The notes beneath the pieces are model-generated. The model saw only the letters and a program-made list of their open reading frames with translations, was not told the DNA's origin and did not search any database. From Sulfitobacter sp. HGT1 (GTDB lineage: Bacteria > Pseudomonadota > Alphaproteobacteria > Rhodobacterales > Rhodobacteraceae), in assembly GCF_013282155.1 (NCBI RefSeq), contig NZ_BLWI01000010.1, positions 186,001-250,000 of the forward strand: a stretch of DNA of 64,000 bases, given 5' to 3'. Position numbers and translations under genes: made by a program. Shown in pieces: positions 58,200 to 64,000 of this stretch. Numbering within the stretch: the stretch's first letter is position 1; each line of letters begins with the position of its first letter.

Positions 58200-58213
58200 T
58201 TGATCTAACTCAA
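58200..58213. promoter_or_regulatory. FNR/Dnr-type box before the fusion gene
   Basis: TTGA-TCTAAC-TCAA, an inverted repeat matching the CRP/FNR-family core (FnrL/Dnr). Class II spacing puts the start near 58248 and the -10 at about 58236-58241 (TAGACT), that is, at the ATG 58249. This predicts a leaderless mRNA. Confidence 0.65.
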
Positions 58214-58248
58214 TCCCGAGCGGCAGTTCTTGTCTTAGACTCGGTAAA

Positions 58249-60906
58249 ATGGAACATATTGCCCGCACATTCACGGATCGCACTGACGCAGGTCGCCAAC
58301 TGGCCAAGGTTTTGGACGCGATGGAGCTTGATCACCCGCTGATCTATGCCCTGCCCCGTGGCGGTGTGCCTGTCGCCGTCGAGGTCGCGAAATGGCTTCA
58401 CGCGCCGCTGGATCTGATACTGGTGCGCAAGATCGGTGCCCCGCGAAACCCCGAAGTCGCCCTTGGCGCGATCGTCGAAGGGGCCACCGAGGAAATCGTG
58501 ATCAACGAAGAGGTCAAGCGCCTGTCCGGTGCCAGCGATGCCTATCTGACCGAGGCCGTCGCCCAGCAACGCGCCGAACTGGACCGCCGGAAAAACCGGT
58601 ATCTAGGTGACCGCGCAAGGCTGGACCCGACGGGGCGCACAATTGTTGTCGTCGATGACGGGCTGGCGACCGGTGCCACGATGAAGGCCGCGCTGATCGG
58701 GCTGAAACGCAGCAAACCGGCGCGGATCGTCGTTGCCCTACCTGTCGCCCCGACAGAGGCGCTGGATGACATATCGGATCAGGCCGACGACATCATTTGC
58801 CTGCATCCTGCCACGGTCTTTCAGGGGGTTGGCGGCTTTTACCGCGACTTTCACCAACTGACCGACGACGAAACGGTGGCCCTGCTGGCACAGGCATCGA
58901 CCAACCTGAAAAACAACCCGCAGCCCGCCGCAGCCCCGATGCACAAACGGCAGGTGGCCATCCCGCCGCTTGGGTTGCCCGGTGATCTGACGGTCCCGAA
59001 AAATCCGCGTGGCATCGTGTTGTTTGCCCATGGCAGCGGGTCTAGCCGACACAGCCCGCGCAACCGATATGTGGCTGAAAAGCTGAACGAAAATGGGTTT
59101 GCCACCGTCTTGTTCGACCTGCTGACCCCTGAGGAAGAACAAGACCGCCGCAATGTGTTCGACATTCCGCTGCTGGCGGACCGCGTGGTCGAAGCGTCGA
59201 TCTGGATCACCTCTGAACCCGACCTCGAAGATTTGCCGCTTGGCCTTTTCGGAGCAAGCACCGGCGGTGGTGCGGCCCTTGTCGCGGCGGCCGAGCTCAA
59301 GGGGCGGGTGTCTGCGGTGGTATCACGCGGCGGCCGGCCTGATCTGGCCTCGGATTTCCTGCCGCAAGTCATCAGCCCGACGTTGCTGGTTGTGGGCAGT
59401 CTGGACCATGATGTCATCAAGCTGAACCAGCAGGCTCTTGCCGCGCTGATCTGTACGAAAAGGCTGGAGATCGTGCCGGGTGCGAGCCATCTGTTCGAAG
59501 AGCAGGGCACGCTGGACCTTGCCGTTGATCATGCGGCCTTGTGGTTCAAGACCCATCTTGGGGCAGAGGTGGCAAAACGGCCCGCGCCGCCACCCCCGCT
59601 ACAACCGGCGTCCGCACCGGCCATCCTTGCCGCCGCAGCAGAGCCCCTGCCCCCGATCAACGACCCCGATTTCGCCAAGGCCTTCGACCGCTTCGGATCA
59701 AAACGCGTCGTGCTTTTGGGCGAGGCATCACATGGCACATCTGAATTCTACCGCGCCCGCACCGCCATCACCCGGCGGCTGATCGAAGAACACGGGTTTT
59801 CCATCGTTGCCGTCGAAGCCGACTGGCCCGATGCCGCCGTGGTCAACCGCTATATCCGCCACAAAAGCCACCAGCCCATCAAAAGCGGGGCATTCGCGCG
59901 CTTTCCCACGTGGATGTGGCGCAACATCGAATTCGACGCCTTCACCCGCTATCTGCACCAGTATAACGGCACCAAGGACGCCAAGGATCAGGTCGCGTTC
60001 TATGGGCTTGATCTGTACAACATGAACGCCTCGATGGCTGAGGTGCTGAGCTATCTTGACCGCGTCGACGAAGGGGCCGCCGAGATTGCCCGCTCGCGCT
60101 ATTCATGCCTGTCTGCCTGGTCGCATAACCCCTCCGCCTATGGCAGGGCGGCCCTGACGCCGGGGTTTTCCATGTGCGAAAAACCCGTGACGCAGATTCT
60201 GGTCGATCTGTTGAAAAAGCAGTTGGACTACAGTGCCAAAGACGGGGACCAGTTCTTTGATGCGGCGCAAAACGCGCGGCTGGTGGCCAATGCCGAACGG
60301 TATTACCGCGCGATGTATTACGGATCGCAAGTGTCCTGGAACCTGCGCGACCAGCATATGTACCAGACCCTGCGCCAAATTCAGGCCCATGCCGGAGCCG
60401 ATAAAAAGATCGTGGTCTGGGCGCATAATTCCCACATCGGCGATGCGCGGTATTCGGACATGGGCCGCAGCCGGGGCGAATTGAACATCGGTCAGCTGTG
60501 CCGCGAGGCATATGGCAGCGATGCCGCCCTGATCGGTTTCGGAACCGCCACCGGCACGGTTGCTGCCGCATCCGAATGGGACTCCCCGATGGAGATCAAG
60601 ACCATACGCCCGCCCCGTGGCGACAGCTACGAGGCGCTGTGCCATGACGTGGGTCACGAGCGCTTCTTGTGGGACTTCGCAAAAGACCGGTCCGGCGCGT
60701 TTTACCGGCTGCTCAGCACCCCGCGGCTGGAGCGCTATATCGGCGTGATCTACCGCCCCGAAACCGAACGCGCGAGCCATTACAGCCCCGCGTCCCTGCC
60801 CGATCAATATGACGCCTTTGTGTGGTTTGACAAAACCCAGGCCCTCAGCCCGCTGCCCGCCCTGACAAACACAACCGAAGACGAAACCTATCCTTTTGGC
60901 CTGTGA
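58249..60906 (+). CDS. Three-domain fusion: phosphoribosyltransferase - alpha/beta hydrolase - erythromycin esterase-like
   Basis: 885 residues in three enzyme modules. (1) About 1-215: type I phosphoribosyltransferase with the PRPP loop VVVDDGLATGATMKAAL near 131-147. (2) About 225-445: dienelactone-hydrolase-like alpha/beta hydrolase, oxyanion region LFAHGSGSSRHS, nucleophile elbow GLFGASTGGGAA (Ser near 335), Asp in GSLDHD, His in PGASHLFEE. (3) About 465-880: erythromycin-esterase (EreA/B) superfamily with LLGEASHGTSEFYRAR (His near 494) and VAVEADWPDAAVVNRYI. A Pro/Ala linker joins modules 2 and 3. The reaction is unknown; EreB-like stand-alone proteins are not always drug esterases. No ribosome site precedes the ATG, which suits the predicted leaderless transcript. 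Confidence 0.9.
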   Translation: MEHIARTFTDRTDAGRQLAKVLDAMELDHPLIYALPRGGVPVAVEVAKWLHAPLDLILVRKIGAPRNPEVALGAIVEGATEEIVINEEVKRLSGASDAYLTEAVAQQRAELDRRKNRYLGDRARLDPTGRTIVVVDDGLATGATMKAALIGLKRSKPARIVVALPVAPTEALDDISDQADDIICLHPATVFQGVGGFYRDFHQLTDDETVALLAQASTNLKNNPQPAAAPMHKRQVAIPPLGLPGDLTVPKNPRGIVLFAHGSGSSRHSPRNRYVAEKLNENGFATVLFDLLTPEEEQDRRNVFDIPLLADRVVEASIWITSEPDLEDLPLGLFGASTGGGAALVAAAELKGRVSAVVSRGGRPDLASDFLPQVISPTLLVVGSLDHDVIKLNQQALAALICTKRLEIVPGASHLFEEQGTLDLAVDHAALWFKTHLGAEVAKRPAPPPPLQPASAPAILAAAAEPLPPINDPDFAKAFDRFGSKRVVLLGEASHGTSEFYRARTAITRRLIEEHGFSIVAVEADWPDAAVVNRYIRHKSHQPIKSGAFARFPTWMWRNIEFDAFTRYLHQYNGTKDAKDQVAFYGLDLYNMNASMAEVLSYLDRVDEGAAEIARSRYSCLSAWSHNPSAYGRAALTPGFSMCEKPVTQILVDLLKKQLDYSAKDGDQFFDAAQNARLVANAERYYRAMYYGSQVSWNLRDQHMYQTLRQIQAHAGADKKIVVWAHNSHIGDARYSDMGRSRGELNIGQLCREAYGSDAALIGFGTATGTVAAASEWDSPMEIKTIRPPRGDSYEALCHDVGHERFLWDFAKDRSGAFYRLLSTPRLERYIGVIYRPETERASHYSPASLPDQYDAFVWFDKTQALSPLPALTNTTEDETYPFGL

Positions 60907-60956
60907 TGGTCCGCATCCTGCTGGACCACAGACTGGAATATCAAAGGAGAAACGCA

Positions 60957-62360
60957 ATGCCTGTTCGACTTTCCCGGCTTGGCCCCATCGCGCTGGCACT
61001 GTGCATTTTCACCTCGGGCCTTGCCGCGCCAGCGCTGTCACAAACCGCGGATCTCCCGCTTTACCGCAATGACCAGGGGCTGCCGACGCTGGCCCCCTTG
61101 CTGGCCAAGGTAACCCCTGCGGTCGTCAATATTTCGGTGGAAAGCCAGCAATCAACCGATCAGAACCCGCTTTTCAACGATCCGTTTTTCCGGCGGTTTT
61201 TCGATTTGCAGCCTTTGCCGCAACAGCCGCAGATGCGCCGGCAAATGAGCGCGGGTTCCGGGGTGATCTTTGATGCCGCCAAAGGCTATGTGCTGACCAA
61301 CCACCATGTCGTGGAAAACGGGGAACGGATCACCGTGACCCTCAAGGACCGACGCCAGGTCGATGCAGAACTGATCGGCAGCGACCCCGGCACCGATATC
61401 GCCCTGCTGAGGATCGATGCGGCAGGGCTGAGCGCGCTTGAGATGGGCGACAGCGACCGGCTGCAAGTGGGCGATTACGTCCTTGCGATCGGAAACCCCT
61501 TTGGCCTTGGCCAGACGGTGACATCGGGGATCGTCAGTGCCTTGGGGCGCAGCGGGCTGAACATCGAAGGCTACGAAGACTTTATCCAGACCGACGCCTC
61601 GATCAATCCGGGCAATTCGGGCGGGGCCTTGGTGACGCTGGACGGTCGGCTGGTCGGGATCAACACGGCGATCATCGCGCCGTCGGGCGGCAATGTCGGG
61701 ATCGGTTTCGCGGTGCCTGCAAACATGGTCAATGCCGTCGTCAGCCAGCTTATCGAATTCGGCGAGGTCCAGCGTGGCCAGCTTGGCGTGATGATCCAGG
61801 ATTTCACCCCCGATCTGGCCGAGGCCTTGGGCGTGGATGCCGGTGCCGGTGCCGTGGTCACGCAGGTCGAACCCGACAGCCCCGCCGAAGCGGCGGGCGT
61901 GCAACCCGGTGATGTGATCGTGTCTGTCGATGGTCGCCCCGTGGCCAGCTCTGCCGATCTGCGCAGCCAGATCGGGCTCAAACGGTTGGGTCGGCGCATC
62001 GAAATCGGCATCCTGCGCAACGGCGAACTGCTGACCCTGCAAGCGGCATTGCACAAAGGCCCGCAATTCGGGCCAAAGTTTGGTGAACCTGCGACGGGGC
62101 GGCTTTCCGGGGCCAAATTGCGTGACCTGCAATCAGGCGATCCGCTTTATGGCGATGTTTCCGGTGTTGTTGTCATGCAAGTCGACGTCGACAGCCGCGC
62201 GGACCGCTCGGGGCTGGAAGCAGGCGATATCATTCTGGCGGCCAATCAGGTCCCCGTCGCGTCAGTTGCCGCCTTGCGCCAGCAACTTGCGTCCATCGAC
62301 GGCGCGCTTGCCCTTACCATTCAACGCGGATCGGCCCGTCTATTTCTGCTTATCCGCTGA
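60957..62360 (+). CDS. Do-like periplasmic serine protease with two PDZ domains
   Basis: 467-residue DegP/DegQ-type S1C protease. Signal peptide about 1-29 (ends APALSQTA). Catalytic triad: His in LTNHHVVENGE, Asp in GTDIALLRID, Ser in NPGNSGGALVT. PDZ1 about 265-365 (RGQLGVMIQDFTPDLAEALG) and PDZ2 about 380-465. It would digest or chaperone misfolded periplasmic protein. ATG 60957 has AAGGAG 7 bases upstream; it begins 50 bases after the fusion gene stop, so they share an operon. A second, canonical degP may exist elsewhere. Confidence 0.93.
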   Translation: MPVRLSRLGPIALALCIFTSGLAAPALSQTADLPLYRNDQGLPTLAPLLAKVTPAVVNISVESQQSTDQNPLFNDPFFRRFFDLQPLPQQPQMRRQMSAGSGVIFDAAKGYVLTNHHVVENGERITVTLKDRRQVDAELIGSDPGTDIALLRIDAAGLSALEMGDSDRLQVGDYVLAIGNPFGLGQTVTSGIVSALGRSGLNIEGYEDFIQTDASINPGNSGGALVTLDGRLVGINTAIIAPSGGNVGIGFAVPANMVNAVVSQLIEFGEVQRGQLGVMIQDFTPDLAEALGVDAGAGAVVTQVEPDSPAEAAGVQPGDVIVSVDGRPVASSADLRSQIGLKRLGRRIEIGILRNGELLTLQAALHKGPQFGPKFGEPATGRLSGAKLRDLQSGDPLYGDVSGVVVMQVDVDSRADRSGLEAGDIILAANQVPVASVAALRQQLASIDGALALTIQRGSARLFLLIR

Positions 62361-62394
62361 TCTGCACATCCCAAAATCACGATAGGAACCCGCT

Positions 62395-62937
62395 ATGGCA
62401 AAGAACACAAACACCCCGACCACTGACACATCTGCGTCAGGTACATCCCATGCCGCCACCCCCGATCACGCGGCAGAAATCGCGGAGCTGACGGACAAGT
62501 GGAAGCGTGCCCTTGCCGATGCAGAGAATGCCCGCAAGCGCGCCGACGCGGCCCGAATGGATGGCCGCGAACATGGCGTTGCCCTTGCCGTCGAAGCCCT
62601 TGCCCCCGCCTATGACGACATCTGCATGGCGATTGAGGCCGCACGCGCCAGCCCCGATGCCGACACACCGCAGGGATCGGCACAGCTGGAGGGTCTGAAC
62701 AGAACCAAGGCCGCCTTCGAAACCGGCCTCAGGGCGCTTGGCGTCCGGCAGATTGCCCCCAAAAACACCCCCTTCGATCCGGTGCTGCATGAGGCCCTGC
62801 AAATGGAAGAAAGCGACAAAACCGAGCCGGGTCAGGTTCTGCTTTTGCATCGTCACGGATTTGCGATCGGGCAGCGGCTTATCCGGCCAGCGCATGTGAC
62901 TGTCAGCGCGCGCCCCGGCACTCCGCCAAAGGAGTAA
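62395..62937 (+). CDS. GrpE-like nucleotide exchange factor
   Basis: 180-residue GrpE family protein: low-complexity Thr/Ser/Ala start, long N-terminal helix (about 27-75, IAELTDKWKRALADAENARKR), then the beta domain with FDPVLHEALQM, GQVLLLHRHGFAIGQRLIRPAHVTVS. It binds DnaK and releases ADP. The standard housekeeping grpE usually sits near hrcA; this copy lies in the stress cassette behind the protease (34-base gap), so it is likely a second paralog. AGGA lies before the ATG. Confidence 0.88.
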   Translation: MAKNTNTPTTDTSASGTSHAATPDHAAEIAELTDKWKRALADAENARKRADAARMDGREHGVALAVEALAPAYDDICMAIEAARASPDADTPQGSAQLEGLNRTKAAFETGLRALGVRQIAPKNTPFDPVLHEALQMEESDKTEPGQVLLLHRHGFAIGQRLIRPAHVTVSARPGTPPKE

Positions 62938-62964
62938 TACCCCTAGCGGATCACGCCGACGCGT

Positions 62965-62978
62965 TTGATGTATGTCAA
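62965..62978. promoter_or_regulatory. FNR/Dnr-type box before the cytochrome c gene
   Basis: TTGA-TGTATG-TCAA, the same core as at 58200 and 5199. Class II geometry predicts transcription from about 63013, 109 bases before the ATG 63122. Confidence 0.65.
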
Positions 62979-63008
62979 TCGCGTCGATCCGCAGACGGGC
63001 TAGTTTTT

Positions 63009-63038
63009 ACCAAGGCGCAGTTTGCCTTGCGCCTTGGT
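63009..63038 (+). promoter_or_regulatory. Hairpin at the predicted 5' end of the cytochrome c transcript
   Basis: Perfect 11-base stem ACCAAGGCGCA / TGCGCCTTGGT with an 8-base loop. No T run follows, so a terminator for the upstream operon is unlikely. It lies exactly at the transcription start predicted from the FNR box and may stabilise the mRNA 5' end. Confidence 0.5.
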
Positions 63039-63121
63039 AGCAGACGCCCCGGAAAACGGACCTATTCGACCATCTGCACAGACCCGAAACCGGCACAAAC
63101 CATCACAAGGAGGAAACCCCG

Positions 63122-63529
63122 ATGAGAGTCAGAAATGCTTTAATCACAGCGGTTGTTCTGGGAATGGCCGCCACCACCGGTGCCGTGGCCCAAGATGAAT
63201 CCGGCGAGGCATTGTATATGAATGCCTGCGCTGTGTGTCATGGCACAACAGCCGCCGGAGACGGGTCGCTGGCCGAATTCATGAATGTTCCCGTTCCCAA
63301 CCTGCGTCAACTGAGCCAGAGAAACGACGGTATCTATCCGATGCTCGAAGTCATCCAGACCATTGACGGGCGTTCGGGTATTCGGGCGCACGGGTCGGAA
63401 ATGCCGTTCTGGGGCGACCTGTTTAAAGCCGACGCCGTTGATGATGGCGGGATGTACGGCAGCGAAGTCATCGTGCGCGGCCAGATGTTGTCGCTCGCCC
63501 TTTATCTCGAAGAATTGCAGGAAGAATAG
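63122..63529 (+). CDS. Periplasmic c-type cytochrome
   Basis: 135-residue protein with a signal peptide (about 1-23, ending GAVAQ) and one heme c site CAVCH (Cys 36, Cys 39, His 40), then the Met ligand candidate in SEMPFWGDLF near residue 93. The C-terminal helix SLALYLEELQEE closes the fold. It resembles small cytochromes c552/c5-type that shuttle electrons in the periplasm. The FNR-type box at 62965 implies low-oxygen or nitrogen-oxide induction. AAGGAGG lies before the ATG. Confidence 0.9.
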   Translation: MRVRNALITAVVLGMAATTGAVAQDESGEALYMNACAVCHGTTAAGDGSLAEFMNVPVPNLRQLSQRNDGIYPMLEVIQTIDGRSGIRAHGSEMPFWGDLFKADAVDDGGMYGSEVIVRGQMLSLALYLEELQEE

Positions 63530-63552
63530 GAAAAATTACAAAGGAGAGACTG

Positions 63553-63909
63553 ATGGAAGACGTTGAAAAACTGTTGAAAAACACGGTCCAGGAGTTGGAC
63601 CAACTGCTCAATGCGAAAAACGTTCTTGGTGACCCGATAGAGCGCGAAGGCGCGACGGTTATCCCGATTGTCAGCTATGGCTTTGGGTTTGGCGCGGGCG
63701 GCAGTGCCACCCAGAAATCGGGCAGCTCGGCGGGAACGGGTGCAGGTGGCGGGATCAAACCCCTTGGTGCGATCATCTTTGACCAAGACGGTGCCCGTGT
63801 TGAATCCGTGAAAGGTGCATTGACCAATATCACCCAGATCGCCGCCGAGGCCGCCACCGATGTTTTGGGCAAGATGGCGACCTCAAAAGGCAAGCCGGAC
63901 GCCAGTTGA
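63553..63909 (+). CDS. GerW (YtfJ) family protein
   Basis: 118-residue protein: MEDVEKLLKNTVQELDQLL start, then VLGDPIEREGATVIPIVSYGFGFGAGG, quoted in part, and GGGIKPLGAIIFDQDG. These are the GerW-family marks. In Bacillus it acts in spore germination, but related proteins occur widely in non-sporulating bacteria with no known role. It starts 23 bases after the cytochrome gene with AAGGAGAG upstream, and a DUF2953-like membrane gene follows 6 bases later; GerW-DUF2953 pairs are frequent. Confidence 0.88.
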   Translation: MEDVEKLLKNTVQELDQLLNAKNVLGDPIEREGATVIPIVSYGFGFGAGGSATQKSGSSAGTGAGGGIKPLGAIIFDQDGARVESVKGALTNITQIAAEAATDVLGKMATSKGKPDAS

Positions 63910-63915
63910 CCCGCC

Positions 63916-64000
63916 ATGGCGTCGCTGATCACGATCATCCTATGGCTCGTGCTGGTGATGCTGGTTCTGGTCGTTCTGGCCGTGGTCACCCCGGTCTTGG
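63916..64000 (+). CDS. N-terminus of a membrane protein (DUF2953-like), cut by the window end
   Basis: Only 28 codons are present: MASLITIILWLVLVMLVLVV and beyond, a strong N-terminal membrane segment. In other genomes the gene after gerW is often a DUF2953 protein with exactly such a start, so this is the probable identity. The end lies outside the window. Confidence 0.55.
   Translation, partial: MASLITIILWLVLVMLVLVVLAVVTPVL

Overview
The window looks like a chromosomal segment of an alphaproteobacterium of the Rhodobacteraceae (Roseobacter type). Grounds: high GC content, a single-enzyme 5-aminolevulinate synthase (hemA), a CckA-type hybrid kinase, a recA gene preceded by the alphaproteobacterial SOS box GTTC-N7-GTTC, an iscR-suf operon with an Irr-like box in front, TTGA-N6-TCAA (FnrL/Dnr-type) boxes, and scattered parts of a split corrinoid methionine synthase. 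I assign no genus.

Layout. 0-5 kb (minus): a lone C5-cytosine DNA methyltransferase, ispG, a RodZ-like protein and hemA. 5-8.6 kb (plus): a three-gene unit (small secreted protein, DUF2145 protein, TetR regulator) behind a promoter flanked by two TGAAC-N3-GTTCA palindromes, then an M20 peptidase. 8.7-9.1 kb: two tRNA-Asp genes. 9.3-15.2 kb (minus): a complete mrpABCDEFG Na+/H+ antiporter operon with A and B fused. 15.5-17.4 kb: rlmE and a Ppx/GppA phosphatase. 17.7-20.1 kb (plus): a methyl-tetrahydrofolate unit (small conserved protein, MetF-like reductase, pterin-binding corrinoid methyltransferase). 20.1-21.4 kb: an AT-rich patch with an SGNH-like protein beside tRNA-Arg(CCG). 21.5-30.4 kb (minus): one long iscR-suf operon carrying four or five non-suf passengers. 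30.6-37.2 kb (plus): hydrolase/HD cluster, icd, YitT, Lrp-SMR pair, typA. 37.4-47.4 kb: alaS, recA, a sulfotransferase, cckA, an RsmB-type methyltransferase, guaB. 47.5-51.6 kb (plus): agmatinase, the corrinoid activator (ASKHA/RamA-like), a methyltransferase, tRNA-Gly(CCC). 51.8-56.5 kb: two sensor kinases without partner regulators and a metallo-beta-lactamase protein. 56.6 kb: tRNA-Asn, a degenerate gap, a glycosyltransferase. 58.2-64 kb (plus): a stress/redox cassette headed by a phosphoribosyltransferase-hydrolase-erythromycin-esterase fusion, followed by a Do-like protease, a GrpE-like protein, a c-type cytochrome, a GerW-family protein and the start of a membrane protein.

Themes. (1) Oxygen and iron signals: FNR-type boxes lie at 5199, 58200 and 62965 and Irr-like boxes before iscR-suf and hemA. 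(2) C1 metabolism: the reductase, pterin-binding methyltransferase and reductive activator are here, but the corrinoid and homocysteine-binding parts are not; methyltransferase and activator share an Arg/Gly-rich C-terminus. (3) The 58-64 kb cassette is the best candidate for a little-described system: both transcription blocks start at FNR-type boxes, and the first gene is predicted to be leaderless. No CRISPR array, IS element, prophage or rRNA was seen. All calls come from reading the sequence; no database search was run.
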